A stretch of 45,869 bases of DNA from Rhodothermales bacterium (GCA_014879465.1 JACSSA010000086.1:1-45869), one strand, 5' to 3'. Positions 7,246 to 15,397 are shown, counted from the first letter of the stretch. Made by a program: numbers and translations. Notes: generated by a model from the letters alone, not told the origin.

Positions 7246-7752
7246 GTGCGTGTTCGCTGGCTTCCTCTGATGTTGCTCGTTGCGCTTCCCGCGTGCGGGC
7301 AAAGCCTCGGCTGGGACGCGGTGCGCGGCCAAATCCGCCGCGAGTACCCGAGCGTTCGGCAGATTCCCCCAGATACGCTCGCGGCGTGGCAGGCGGCGAA
7401 CCGTCCGGTGGTGCTGCTCGACATCCGGGAGCCGAACGAGTACGCGGTGAGCCGAATCGACGGGGCGCGAAACGTGGTGCCCAACGCCAGCGCGGCGATC
7501 CTCAACGACGTACCGAAGAACGCGCGGATCGTGACGTACTGCTCGGTCGGGTGGCGCTCGTCGGCGTACGCCGAGCGGCTGCGCCAGGCCGGGTACACGG
7601 ACGTGCAGAACCTCGACGGCTCGATCTTCCGCTGGGCCAACGAGGGGCGTCCGGTGGTGGACAGCGCGGGGCAGACGGTGCGGCGCGTTCATCCGTTCGA
7701 CCGGCTGTGGGGGCGGTTGCTGCGTGCCGATCTTCGGGCAGATGTTCGGTAG
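7246..7752 (+). CDS. Rhodanese-domain lipoprotein
   Basis: A 168-residue protein with a GTG start. VRVRWLPLMLLVALPACGQ is a lipoprotein signal with lipobox LPAC, so the protein is probably membrane-anchored on the outside of the cytoplasmic membrane. The rhodanese domain follows: VVLLDIREPNEYAVSRIDGARNV, then the active-site loop YCSVGWRSS with its catalytic cysteine, then LRQAGYTDVQNLDGSIFRWANEGRPVV. Rhodaneses transfer sulfane sulfur or sense it; the substrate here is unknown. The GTG is preferred to the internal ATG because it gives a complete signal peptide. The gene stands alone between the propeller lipoprotein and ridA. Confidence 0.85.
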   Translation: MRVRWLPLMLLVALPACGQSLGWDAVRGQIRREYPSVRQIPPDTLAAWQAANRPVVLLDIREPNEYAVSRIDGARNVVPNASAAILNDVPKNARIVTYCSVGWRSSAYAERLRQAGYTDVQNLDGSIFRWANEGRPVVDSAGQTVRRVHPFDRLWGRLLRADLRADVR

Positions 7753-7782
7753 CGCGTGCCACCGGCGGAACGGTTGCGGTGC

Positions 7783-7823
7783 TATTTTGGGGCGTGATGG
7801 GAGACGCTCCGGTGGAGCGTCTC
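7783..7823 (+). promoter_or_regulatory. Candidate -7 box and leader hairpin of ridA
   Basis: TATTTTG (7783-7789) is a plausible -7 box. A perfect 10-bp hairpin follows: GAGACGCTCC (7801-7810), loop GGT, GGAGCGTCTC (7814-7823). It would lie in the 5' leader of ridA, 25 bases before its ATG. Short palindromes of this GAGACGCTCC type are also known as dispersed repeats in other genomes, so it may be a repeat rather than a regulator. Confidence 0.45.
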
Positions 7824-7848
7824 TACGGTTTCCAATCGCCTTTGCTTT

Positions 7849-8232
7849 ATGACCGCCCGCTCCCGCATCCAAACCCCCAACGCGCCCGCCGCCATCGGCC
7901 CGTACAGCCAAGCCGTCCTCGTGGGCGACACGCTCTACTGCTCCGGCCAGATTCCGCTTGACCCTTCGACGATGGAGCTGGTGTCCGGAACGATTGCGGA
8001 CGAGACGGAGCGCGTCTGTCAGAACCTCGCTGCGGTGCTCGAAGCCGGCGGAATGGACTTCTCGCATGTGGTTTCGTGCAACGTCTACCTGTCCGACATG
8101 GCGCACTTCGCCGAGATGAACGGCGTGTACGACCGCTACTTCGGCGCATCGCTGCCGGCCCGGGCGACGGTCGCCGTTGCGGGGTTGCCCAAGAGCGTGC
8201 GCGTCGAAATTGCGTGCGTGGCCGTCCGCTGA
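7849..8232 (+). CDS. ridA: RidA family enamine/imine deaminase
   Basis: RidA hydrolyses reactive enamine and imine intermediates such as 2-aminoacrylate, protecting PLP enzymes. The 127-residue protein has the family length and motifs: PNAPAAIGPYSQAVLVGDTLYCSGQIPLDP, AVLEAGGMDFSHVVSCNVYLSDMAHFAEMN, and LPARATVAVAGLPKSVRVEIACVAV. The arginine of PARATV is the substrate carboxylate-binding residue. ATG 7849 gives the normal N-terminus. It converges on the lipoprotein gene 8237-8758 with a gap of only 4 bases. Confidence 0.93.
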   Translation: MTARSRIQTPNAPAAIGPYSQAVLVGDTLYCSGQIPLDPSTMELVSGTIADETERVCQNLAAVLEAGGMDFSHVVSCNVYLSDMAHFAEMNGVYDRYFGASLPARATVAVAGLPKSVRVEIACVAVR

Positions 8233-8236
8233 ACCG

Positions 8237-8758
8237 TCAGTTGCGGATTTCAACGCGGGCCACAAACGACACGCGCAGCGCGTATTCCTCGCCCAACGTC
8301 TTCGCAGGCGTGAACGCGAGGCTGCCACGCAGAGCGTTGGACGTAAACACGCCCGCTGCGTCGGTGTTGAGCCGTGCGAGCGTGGCCGTCGTCCCCGAAA
8401 GCGACGCTTGGGTGGCTACGTTTTGTCCGTTGAGGCTGAACGTGACGTTTTGCAGGTTGACGAGCGTGTAGACCGCTCCCGAGGGCACGATCTGTTCGAT
8501 CTGCACGCTCTCGATGGTAGCCTTGGCGACCGATTGGGCGTCGAAGCCGCCTGGGATTAGGCCGTTGACGGTGAGCGTGGCCGCAGAGGGGAGCGTGATG
8601 GGCGTCCCGGCTACCAGGTTGCTTACGCGAAAGTCGTAGGCGATGCGGTCGGTGGTTACCGTGATCGGCTCGTTGATGCTGGCAAGGTCGCAGCCGGGGG
8701 TAATCGCCGAGGTGACGGCGAGGAAAAGGGCGGCAAGCGGGACGCGAAGACGGAGCAT
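8237..8758 (-). CDS. Hypothetical lipoprotein
   Basis: A 173-residue protein of no family I recognise. It starts with a hydrophobic signal (MLRLRVPLAALFLAVTSAITPGC) ending at a probable lipidated cysteine. The rest is rich in Thr, Val, Asn and Ala with alternating hydrophobic residues, as expected for an all-beta extracytoplasmic domain. Bacteroidota genomes contain many such small beta-sandwich lipoproteins. ATG 8758 is the only start that includes the signal. It converges with ridA and lies 63 bases upstream of the apt stop on the same strand. Confidence 0.65.
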   Translation of the reverse strand: MLRLRVPLAALFLAVTSAITPGCDLASINEPITVTTDRIAYDFRVSNLVAGTPITLPSAATLTVNGLIPGGFDAQSVAKATIESVQIEQIVPSGAVYTLVNLQNVTFSLNGQNVATQASLSGTTATLARLNTDAAGVFTSNALRGSLAFTPAKTLGEEYALRVSFVARVEIRN

Positions 8759-8821
8759 CGGACGACAAACGGCGGGGCTGGTTCATCCCAAAGCCGCCGG
8801 GGTCTGACGCAGGGTAACGTT

Positions 8822-9349
8822 TTACCCTTCGAGTAGGGCGTAGACGGGAAGGCTCTGGTCGAGGCGTGCACGTCCTTGGAGGAACGGAATCTCGAGGATG
8901 AAGGCGTACCCGACAACTTCAGCGCCGGTCTGGCGGATCAGATCGGCGGCGGCGGCGGCGGTTCCACCCGTCGCGATGACGTCGTCGTGGATGAGCACCC
9001 GGTCTCCGGGGCCGGTGGCGTCGGCATGCATCTGGATGCAGTCGGTGCCGTATTCGAGCGCGTATTCGGCTTCCACCGTTTTCCACGGCAGCTTGCCCTT
9101 TTTGCGCACCGGCACGAACCCCGCGCCGAGGTCGGCCGCGAGCAATCCACCCAGCAGAAACCCGCGCGCCTCGATGCCTGCCACATGCGTGATGCCCGCG
9201 TTACGGAACGGCTCGGCCAGCGCGTCGGCACAGGCACGCAGCAGCACCGGGTCGCCCAGAATCGGGGTGATGTCTTTGAAGAGAATGCCGGGCTTGGGGA
9301 AGTCCGGGATGTCGCGAACGGCAGCGGCGAGGGCGTCGGTGGCGGACAT
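8822..9349 (-). CDS. apt: Adenine phosphoribosyltransferase
   Basis: Apt salvages adenine by condensing it with PRPP to give AMP. The 175-residue protein has FPKPGILFKDITPILGDP at the N-terminus, AGIEARGFLLGG, FVPVRKKGKLPW, and the PRPP-binding loop VLIHDDVIATGGTAAA, all diagnostic for Apt. ATG 9349 starts MSATDALAAAVRDIPDFPKPG, which matches the family N-terminus; the open frame continues upstream without support. It lies downstream of the amidase gene on the same strand with a gap of about 100 bases. Confidence 0.95.
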   Translation of the reverse strand: MSATDALAAAVRDIPDFPKPGILFKDITPILGDPVLLRACADALAEPFRNAGITHVAGIEARGFLLGGLLAADLGAGFVPVRKKGKLPWKTVEAEYALEYGTDCIQMHADATGPGDRVLIHDDVIATGGTAAAAADLIRQTGAEVVGYAFILEIPFLQGRARLDQSLPVYALLEG

Positions 9350-9451
9350 GGCAGGAAGGTTCTGGATGCTGAGTTTCGGAGGTAGGCAGGAACCGCGTTG
9401 TAGAGGAAGGTGCAACCGGCGACCGGCATTCCTCAACGCCCCATACCCAAC

Positions 9452-10561
9452 CTACCGTTCCACGATCGAACGAACGGCCTCGAAGATGGCCCGTGCCACT
9501 TCGTCTTGCCCGTGCGCGGAGCCCAGGTACGCGGCCTCGTCGGGGTCGTTGACGAAGCCCGTTTCCACCAGCACCGCGGGCATCGAGGCGCTCCAGAGCA
9601 CATAGAACCCGGCCTGCCGGACGCCTCGGCTGATCCGCCCCTGCGCCTGAAACCGCTCCTGCACGGCGGCGGCGAGGCGTTCGCTCGTCGTCTGGAACGC
9701 GCTGCCCGCGAGCGCCATCGCCGCCAGATCGGCCAGGTCGAAGCCCGCGTACGCGTCGGCGTCGTCTTCGAGGCGAACCACGCTGTTCTCGCGGCGCATC
9801 ACCGAGGCGGCGGCGTCGGTTTTGTGGAGGCCCAGCAGGTACGTCTCGGTGCCGCGTGCCCGGCCGCCCGTGGCGGTGGCGTTGACGTGCACGGACACGA
9901 AGAGCTTGCCGCCTGCGGCGTTGGCCAACCGCCCGCGTTCGCGCAGCGGGACGAACACGTCGGTGGTGCGGGTGTAGACGACGTTCACGCCGAGGGTTTC
10001 GAGCAGCGGGCCGAGACGGCGCACCACGCCGAGCGTCACGTCCTTTTCGCGGATGCCGTTGGCGGTCGCGCCCACGTCGAACCCACCGTGTCCGGCATCC
10101 AGCACAATCGTGTCGAACGTCCACGCCTCGTCGGTGCCTTCGAGGCGGTAAAAGCCGTCGCCACCCGGCTCCGGCAGGGCGACGAGGCGAAGGCCGAGGC
10201 CGAATGCGCCGTCGGCGAAGCGCGTCCACGCCGAGTCGAGCGTTGCGGGTTCGACCACGGGGAAGACGAGGCGGAGCGTGTCGCCGTGGGTAATGACCGA
10301 CGCTCCCGGAAGCGCCTCGATCCATGGCCCAAGTTCCACGGCCGCCGCCGTCACCGCCGGGCCGCCGCCGGGCTTCGGGTTGAACGTGAGCACGAGCAAG
10401 GAGTCGAGCGCAACCGCTGGCGCGGGCAAGTCGGCGTTGCCGCGCAGTTCGACGCGAAGGCCCGAGAGGGTCGTATGCGTCGAGACGTTGGTGAGTGCAA
10501 CCGGCTGCGCCGCCGCGCTTCCGGCCAGCCAAACCGCGACGAGAAGCACGAAACGTATCAC
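9452..10561 (-). CDS. N-acetylmuramoyl-L-alanine amidase (Amidase_3, AmiC-like)
   Basis: The 369-residue protein is a zinc amidase that cleaves between MurNAc and the stem peptide of peptidoglycan. An N-terminal signal peptide (MIRFVLLVAVWLAGSAAAQ) is followed by an AMIN-like beta region (TNVSTHTTLSGLRVELRGNADLP, LVLTFNP) and then the Amidase_3 domain. The domain contains TIVLDAGHGGFDVGATANGIREKDV with the first zinc ligands, LFVSVHVNA with a further His, and the catalytic glutamate in VLVETGFVNDPDEA. The start is GTG 10561, which overlaps the DUF1684 stop as GTGA, so the two genes are translationally coupled. It probably acts in the periplasm in daughter-cell separation. Confidence 0.9.
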   Translation of the reverse strand: MIRFVLLVAVWLAGSAAAQPVALTNVSTHTTLSGLRVELRGNADLPAPAVALDSLLVLTFNPKPGGGPAVTAAAVELGPWIEALPGASVITHGDTLRLVFPVVEPATLDSAWTRFADGAFGLGLRLVALPEPGGDGFYRLEGTDEAWTFDTIVLDAGHGGFDVGATANGIREKDVTLGVVRRLGPLLETLGVNVVYTRTTDVFVPLRERGRLANAAGGKLFVSVHVNATATGGRARGTETYLLGLHKTDAAASVMRRENSVVRLEDDADAYAGFDLADLAAMALAGSAFQTTSERLAAAVQERFQAQGRISRGVRQAGFYVLWSASMPAVLVETGFVNDPDEAAYLGSAHGQDEVARAIFEAVRSIVER

Positions 10562-11157
10562 GGCGCGACGAGCATCGACTTCATCTCCCCGGCCTCTACC
10601 CGTACCGGGAGACGGTTTTCTGGCGGTGGCAGGGCGCAGTTGTAGGCGTCGGGGTTGTAGTCGCAGTTGGGGTTGTGGGCGCGGTTGAAATCGACGTCGA
10701 GCGTATCTCCCACGAGCGGTTTCGGGTAGAGGTATCGTCCGCCGCCAAAGGACTCGACGCCCGAAGTGAGGTCGGTAAACGGAAGCCACAGCACGGCCTC
10801 GCCTTGGAGCGGGCGGAACACGGACAGCCGCTTGGTCGAGTCGCCCACGGGAACGCGAACATAGCCGAGGCGCACATACGGCTCCACGCCGCCGTGGCTG
10901 AGCGGCACGCGGACGGTGTCGCCGTCGCCGGGCTCCATCTTCAGCCGAAACCGCCACGCCACGTTCGGCTCGAAGTAGCGCAGGGCCGTAAAGCGCTCGC
11001 GCACGGGCTTGGTGAGCAGGCTCGTCTTGGCGCTGCGCAGGTCTTGGTCGCGCTTGAACCGCTCGGCCAGCAGCTCTTGTCGGTACGGATCGAGCGACGG
11101 CTTCGATTCGCACGCCACGAGCGCGAGCGGCAACAGGACGACAAGCAGGCGTTTCAA
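10558..11157 (-). CDS. DUF1684 lipoprotein
   Basis: A 199-residue DUF1684 protein. The start codon is TTG, followed by KRLLVVLLPLALVACES, a lipoprotein signal with lipobox LVAC. The family core is recognisable: FTDLTSGVESFGGGRYLYPKP, DVDFNRAHNPNCDYNPDAYNC, then PPPENRLPVRVEAGEM. The biochemical function of the family is unknown. The gene overlaps the amidase start (GTGA), so the two are cotranscribed and the protein may work at the cell envelope with the amidase. No ATG is available without losing the signal peptide. Confidence 0.85.
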   Translation of the reverse strand: MKRLLVVLLPLALVACESKPSLDPYRQELLAERFKRDQDLRSAKTSLLTKPVRERFTALRYFEPNVAWRFRLKMEPGDGDTVRVPLSHGGVEPYVRLGYVRVPVGDSTKRLSVFRPLQGEAVLWLPFTDLTSGVESFGGGRYLYPKPLVGDTLDVDFNRAHNPNCDYNPDAYNCALPPPENRLPVRVEAGEMKSMLVAP

Positions 11158-11233
11158 AAGAGCGTGTGTGGATTATGTTGCAGGGGAAGAGGTCGGCCTA
11201 CGGTCCAATACACTACCTACGATATGCGTTCCT

Positions 11234-12964
11234 TCACAGCCCGAACGACAGGCCGAGGTGGACGCGCCCGGCGGCAAGGCCGGTTTCGGGGCTGGCAGCG
11301 TAGGTGACGAGCACGATCCCGGCGGGGGTGTCCACCTGTACGCCGAGGCCGTAGCCGGGGCGCATGCCGCGCAGGGCCACCGCGCCGCCCAGCGCGGGCT
11401 GGTCGACGTAGCCGAGATCGGCGAAGACGTAGCCGTAGGAGACGCGGTCGAGGCGGTAGCGGTATTCTACGACGGCGCGGGTGGCGAACTGCGCCCGGAA
11501 CTGCTCTTCGTCGTAGCCGCGCAGCGTCGTGGCCCCGCCGATGCGGAACAGGTCGGCTTCGTCGGGTGCGGGCGAGCGCAGCAGCCACACGTCGCCGCCC
11601 ACGACGAGCGTCTGGCGGGGCAGGGTGGGCACGAAGGCCCGTGCGTGGCCGGTGAGACGGTCTTGGCGGGTGGCCGTGCGCTCGCGCACGAGCGTGTCGG
11701 CGGGCGTGGGCGCGGCGATTTCGGCGGGGTACGCCAGTCGGCTGCGCACGGCCCGGCCGGTCTCCACGAGCGCGTCGAGGGCGAGGCCTCGGCGAGGGTT
11801 GACGGGGTCGTCGGTGGTGCGGTAGCGAAGGCCGCCGCCGAGGTAGAGCGCGTCGGCACGGGCGATGCGCTGCGCCCGCCCTGCGATTTCCCGCCCGGCA
11901 TCGCCGGGTTGTGTTCGCTCGGACGAGACAAGCGCGACGAGGTCGAGCGCCCCGATCCGGTAGGCGGTCTCCGTTCGGTAGCGCTGCTGCGCGAGCGTCG
12001 AATCCTGCTGGAGACCGTCGAAGCGCACGTCGAGCCGCAGCGGCAGGCCGAGCAGCTGCGGCGTGGCCGCCCGCGCCGTCGCGTTGGCGACGCGCCCCGG
12101 CAGCCGATTCAGCCGCACGGCGAGGTCGTAGCCGAGGCCTGCGAGGTTGCGCAGCGTCAGGCTGCCCGTGCCCATCAGCTGGGCCTTCTCGCCGGACCGT
12201 GTGGACGGCAACAGGCCGAGGATCAGATCGAATGCGCCCGGCGGCTCCTCCTCGACGGGCAAGACGGCCACGAGCGCCCCAACGCTGTCGCGTTCCAGCC
12301 GCACCGCCCCGACACGGCGAAAGTACCCCGACGCCCGCAGCCGTGCGGCGGCTTCTTCGGCGTCGAATCGGCGAAGCGGACGGCCCGGTTCCAGACCGGC
12401 CAGTCGAGCTGCAAGGGCCGGACGCGTGCGGGTGCGGCGCGGCAGTTCCACCCGGTTCAGCACCGTCCCCGCGCCCTCTTCCACACCCACCGTCAGTGCG
12501 TAGCCGCCGCCGAGCGTGTCGAGTGCAGCCACGCGAATCTGGGCCAGCGGCATTCCTCGTGCAGCGTAGGCGCGGACGAGGCGGACCAGCGCCGCTTCAA
12601 GTGTCGTGTCCGGCAGCGGCTGGCCGTTGCGGAGAGCGAGCGCCGCTCGGGCGTCGGCCTCCGGCATCCGCTCCAGCCCTTCAAAGGCGACGCGGTGCAG
12701 GCCGAAACGCCGTCCCAGCGACGTGTAGAGGAGGACGGTGTCGGATGCCACCTCGGCGCTGTCGAGCCGGGCGGTGGCGTAGCCGAGCGCGTGCAGGTGC
12801 GCCAGCGCCGACCGTGTCGCCGGGCGGAGACTGTCTGCGGTCCACGCGGGCGACGCCAACCACGACGGATCGACCTGCCCGTCCGCCACAAGCCGCCACG
12901 ACGTCTGCCCCGAGGCAGGCGACGCGGCCAGCAGGCCCAGCAGCAAAGCAACACGACGAAGCAT
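11234..12964 (-). CDS. Omp85/BamA-TamA-like outer-membrane protein
   Basis: The 576-residue protein has a signal peptide (MLRRVALLLGLLAASPASGQ). The N-terminal half has alternating helix-strand segments with the look of POTRA domains (FGLHRVAFEGLERMPEADARAALALRNGQPLPDTTLEAALVRLVRAYAARG; TVLNRVELPRRTRTRPALAARLAGLEPGRPL). The C-terminal half is a beta-barrel containing LFRIGGATTLRGYDEEQFRA, the loop motif typical of the Omp85 superfamily. Such proteins insert or export outer-membrane proteins. It is too divergent to be the housekeeping BamA and more like TamA or a surface antigen. The ATG at 12964 was chosen over an in-frame TTG three codons upstream. Confidence 0.85.
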   Translation of the reverse strand: MLRRVALLLGLLAASPASGQTSWRLVADGQVDPSWLASPAWTADSLRPATRSALAHLHALGYATARLDSAEVASDTVLLYTSLGRRFGLHRVAFEGLERMPEADARAALALRNGQPLPDTTLEAALVRLVRAYAARGMPLAQIRVAALDTLGGGYALTVGVEEGAGTVLNRVELPRRTRTRPALAARLAGLEPGRPLRRFDAEEAAARLRASGYFRRVGAVRLERDSVGALVAVLPVEEEPPGAFDLILGLLPSTRSGEKAQLMGTGSLTLRNLAGLGYDLAVRLNRLPGRVANATARAATPQLLGLPLRLDVRFDGLQQDSTLAQQRYRTETAYRIGALDLVALVSSERTQPGDAGREIAGRAQRIARADALYLGGGLRYRTTDDPVNPRRGLALDALVETGRAVRSRLAYPAEIAAPTPADTLVRERTATRQDRLTGHARAFVPTLPRQTLVVGGDVWLLRSPAPDEADLFRIGGATTLRGYDEEQFRAQFATRAVVEYRYRLDRVSYGYVFADLGYVDQPALGGAVALRGMRPGYGLGVQVDTPAGIVLVTYAASPETGLAAGRVHLGLSFGL

Positions 12965-13075
12965 CGAACCCAAAGACGTGCTGCATCAACGCACGAGCGC
13001 CCCGATCCGTTTACTCCTGCCCGAAATCACCCCAAAGCAGGGACAAGGAAAGACGGTGGCTACTTGGCGGAACGA

Positions 13076-13179
13076 TTACCGCCGCCGGGGGGCAGGGTCG
13101 CGGAGCATGAGGCGCTCGGTGACGGCGTCGGCGAGCATCTTGCCGTCGTCGGTGAGGCGCAGGCGTCCGCCGCGCAGCG
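13076..13179 (-). repeat. Displaced copy of the hemW 3' end
   Basis: 104 bp matching 14158-14261 at 101 positions. On the minus strand it still reads GGRLRLTDDGKMLADAV followed by TERLMLRDPAPRRR and a TAA stop, identical in protein to the hemW C-terminus, but it has no start and no upstream gene. Similarity stops sharply on both sides. Confidence 0.9.
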
Positions 13180-13252
13180 CAATCGTCAATGCCGTGCCGG
13201 ATCGGAAGCGCAGCGAGGGGCGTACGAACCGAAGAACTCGCCTTCGTCAACG

Positions 13253-13462
13253 ATGGAACGGCATCAGGTCTACCACTCGGATCCGGGGATTTTAGGCGGC
13301 ACGCCCGTCTTTCAAGGCACGCGCGTTCCCGTCCAGACGCTGCTGGACTATCTGGAAGGAGGCGAAACGCTCGATTCGTTTCTCGACGGATTCCCCGGCG
13401 TGAGCCGGGAGCAGGCGATTGCGTTTCTGGAGATGGCCAAGGACGCTTTGCTTGCGGCCTGA
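13253..13462 (+). CDS. DUF433 protein, probable antitoxin
   Basis: The 69-residue product matches the DUF433 family: MERHQVYHSDPGILGGTPVF, then GTRVPVQTLLDYLEGGETLDSF, then GFPGVSREQAIAFLEMAKD. DUF433 is a small helix-turn-helix-like domain found in front of PIN-like genes and regarded as a VapB-type antitoxin. Its stop overlaps the start of the DUF5615 gene (TGATG), the usual arrangement of an antitoxin-toxin pair. The ATG at 13253 gives the complete family length. The pair lies inside the cassette bounded by the hemW 3'-end repeats. Toxin neutralisation has not been shown here and is inferred from the family and context. Confidence 0.88.
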   Translation: MERHQVYHSDPGILGGTPVFQGTRVPVQTLLDYLEGGETLDSFLDGFPGVSREQAIAFLEMAKDALLAA

Positions 13463-13785
13463 TGCGTATTCTTCTGGACGAGAACGTAGACCGTCGTCTC
13501 AAGCGTTCGTTCGATTCCGAGCACGCGGTCGTCACCGTGCGCGAGCACGGTTGGAGCGGCAAGAAGAACGGCGATCTGCTGGCGTCGGCAGCGGCGGAGT
13601 TCGACGTGTTGTTCACGCTCGACGCAAATATGCGCTACCAGCAGAACCTTGCGCAGCACGATCTGGCCGTCGTTCTCGTCACCGCCGTCAGCAACAAGCG
13701 CAGCGTGGTCGAGACGGCCATGCCCAAGGTGAACGCCCTACTCCCGTCGGTGCTACCCGGCCGCCTGTACGTCGTTGCCGCGTAA
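13462..13785 (+). CDS. DUF5615 PIN-like protein, probable toxin
   Basis: A 107-residue DUF5615 (PIN-like, Mut7-C-related) protein. The start MRILLDENVDRRLKRSF carries the first conserved acidic residues (D6, E7), and VLFTLDANMRYQQNLAQHDLAVVLV carries the second acidic position and the typical TLD motif. PIN-like proteins of this kind are expected to be Mg-dependent RNases acting as toxins. The ATG overlaps the antitoxin stop by one base. The product appears complete. It may be a working toxin, or a stabilisation module for the small cassette in which it lies. Confidence 0.85.
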   Translation: MRILLDENVDRRLKRSFDSEHAVVTVREHGWSGKKNGDLLASAAAEFDVLFTLDANMRYQQNLAQHDLAVVLVTAVSNKRSVVETAMPKVNALLPSVLPGRLYVVAA

Positions 13786-13813
13786 AATCGCCCGTTTGAA
13801 CGCATTGAAAACT

Positions 13814-14124
13814 ATGGCACAGGACGTCGTCACGCTCGTGGAGATAGACGCTGAGATCAGCTTCATGTCTTCCCCGCCTCGGAGACGATCCCGTACATCT
13901 GGCGGCAAGCCATGGAGGTAAACTGGAACGCAGAGCGTCGCTCTCTATACGGACCTCCGCCCCCGAATTGGACGCATGCGCGATGGCTCCGCCAGATTCT
14001 CGATGCGGCTCGCAAGCAAGGGTGCGAGTTGGCCATCGCAGACGAGACCGAGTGGGTTCACATCGCGCCCAGTGTTCAGGCTGCCATGCTCCACGAAATC
14101 GGCAGATGGGGTGGCGCACGGTAA
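13814..14124 (+). pseudogene. Hypothetical cassette gene with a frameshift
   Basis: ATG 13814 opens a frame reading MAQDVVTLVEIDAEISF and stops at 13921. The frame that starts inside it at about 13855 reads DQLHVFPASETIPYIWRQAM and continues through EVNWNAERRSLYGPPPPNWT, HARWLRQILDAARKQGCELA and IADETEWVHIAP to a stop at 14124. Joined near 13850-13860 they give one plausible protein of about 100 residues, so a one-base change seems to have split it. The downstream part alone can be read from ATG 13912 as a 70-residue protein. I do not recognise the family. It lies just inside the hemW boundary of the cassette, downstream of the toxin-like gene. Confidence 0.5.
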
Positions 14125-14157
14125 ACGCCTCGTGTCGTGGCTCTGCAGCAGGCAGTA

Positions 14158-15360
14158 TCACCGCCGCCGGGGGGCGGGGTCGCGGAGCATGAGGCGCTCG
14201 GTAACGGCGTCGGCGAGCATCTTGCCGTCGTCGGTGAGGCGCAGGCGTCCGCCGCGCAGCGTCACCATCCCGGCTTCTTCGAGCGCGGCGAGGTCGTCCA
14301 CCTTTTCCATCACGAGGTCGGCTCCGTAGACGTGCAGCAGCCGGTCGAGGTCAACGCCGTCTTCGGTGCGCAGCCGCAGCATCAGGTGCTCGTTGGCAAG
14401 CTGGTCGAGGGTGAGGCGCTGGCGTTCTTCGACGGGTAGGGTGTGGTTTCCGAGCAGCGCGTTGTAGCGCGTGAGGCTGCGCAGATTGCTCCACCGCTCG
14501 GCTCCGCCCGCCGAAAGCGTGTGCTCGCGCAGCGCCGTATCCCACCAGAACGAGTGGGCGCTGGGGCCGAAGCCGAGGTAGTTGACGTGGTCCCAGTAGC
14601 GGTGGTTATGGACGGCGCGGTGGCCGGGGCGTGCAAAGCTGGAGATCTCGTAGTGGTCGAAGCCCTGCCCGCGCAGGTAGTCCATTGTAAAGCGAAACCG
14701 CCGCTCGAACGTGCCGTCGGATGCGGGGGTGACGAGGCCGCGCCGCACCTGGTTGCCCAGCGGCGTCTGCTCTTCGACGGTGAGCATGTAGGTGCTCAGG
14801 TGCGGCACGCCGAGGCGCACGGCCTTCTCAACGTTCGCCTGCCAGTACTCTTCGGGCTGGTCGGGCAGTCCCATAATCAAATCTGCCGAAAACGTCCGGA
14901 AGCCCGCCTTGTGGATGCCCTCGATGGCCGCCTCCGCCTGCTTGCCGGTGTGCGCACGGTTCATCCACTTCAGGTCGGCGTCGAAGAAGCTCTGCACGCC
15001 GAGGCTGAGCCGGTCCACGCCAAGGGCGCGAAGGCCCGCGAGGTAGTCGTCGGTGCAGTCGTCGGGGTTGACTTCGAACGTGACTTCAAGCGGCTCGTCG
15101 ATCCGAAACGACGTGCGGAGGGCATCGAGGAGCGCGAACGTCTCGTCGAGGTCGAGGCGCGAGGGCGTGCCGCCGCCGATATAGATGGTATCGGCCTGCA
15201 CCTTGTCGCCGTAGCGGTCGGCGTAGTGGGCGATTTCCTCCTTGACGGCCGCGAGGAACGGGGCCGGGCTTTTTTGGCCCGTCACGAAGTAGAAATCGCA
15301 GTACGAGCACCGCTGGCGGCAGTACGGAACGTGGACGTAGAGGCCAAGGGGAGACGACAC
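14158..15360 (-). CDS. hemW: Heme chaperone HemW (radical SAM)
   Basis: The 400-residue protein is a HemW-type member of the coproporphyrinogen-dehydrogenase-like radical SAM family. LYVHVPYCRQRCSYCDFYF contains the CX3CX2C cluster motif (C14, C18, C21). DTIYIGGGTPSRL, EVTFEVNPDD, GVDRLSLGVQSF and the HemW C-terminal HNHRYWDHVNYLGFGPSAHSF are all present. HemW hands heme to membrane acceptors and is distinct from HemN. The start is GTG 15360; a -7 box TATCTTG lies 37 bases upstream on this strand. The last 104 bp are duplicated at 13076-13179 on the far side of a small cassette, so the present gene end may have been supplied by the insertion. Confidence 0.92.
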   Translation of the reverse strand: MSSPLGLYVHVPYCRQRCSYCDFYFVTGQKSPAPFLAAVKEEIAHYADRYGDKVQADTIYIGGGTPSRLDLDETFALLDALRTSFRIDEPLEVTFEVNPDDCTDDYLAGLRALGVDRLSLGVQSFFDADLKWMNRAHTGKQAEAAIEGIHKAGFRTFSADLIMGLPDQPEEYWQANVEKAVRLGVPHLSTYMLTVEEQTPLGNQVRRGLVTPASDGTFERRFRFTMDYLRGQGFDHYEISSFARPGHRAVHNHRYWDHVNYLGFGPSAHSFWWDTALREHTLSAGGAERWSNLRSLTRYNALLGNHTLPVEERQRLTLDQLANEHLMLRLRTEDGVDLDRLLHVYGADLVMEKVDDLAALEEAGMVTLRGGRLRLTDDGKMLADAVTERLMLRDPAPRRR

Positions 15361-15397
15361 GGGCAGGGGGGCGGGCGGGCAGGTGGAAGATGCACGC

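Larger units (their letters stand above)
13076..14157. mobile_element. Putative small integrated cassette at the hemW 3' end
   Basis: The segment lies between two copies of the last 104 bp of hemW: 13076-13179 (displaced copy) and 14158-14261 (the functional gene end). They run in the same orientation and differ at 3 positions. All three differences are silent in the hemW frame, and one changes the stop codon TGA to TAA. Between them are a DUF433/DUF5615 toxin-antitoxin-like pair and a frameshifted hypothetical gene, all on the opposite strand to hemW. No integrase or transposase is present. The layout looks like insertion at a gene end that supplied a replacement end, or the remains of a tandem duplication. 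The mechanism is inferred. Confidence 0.6.
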
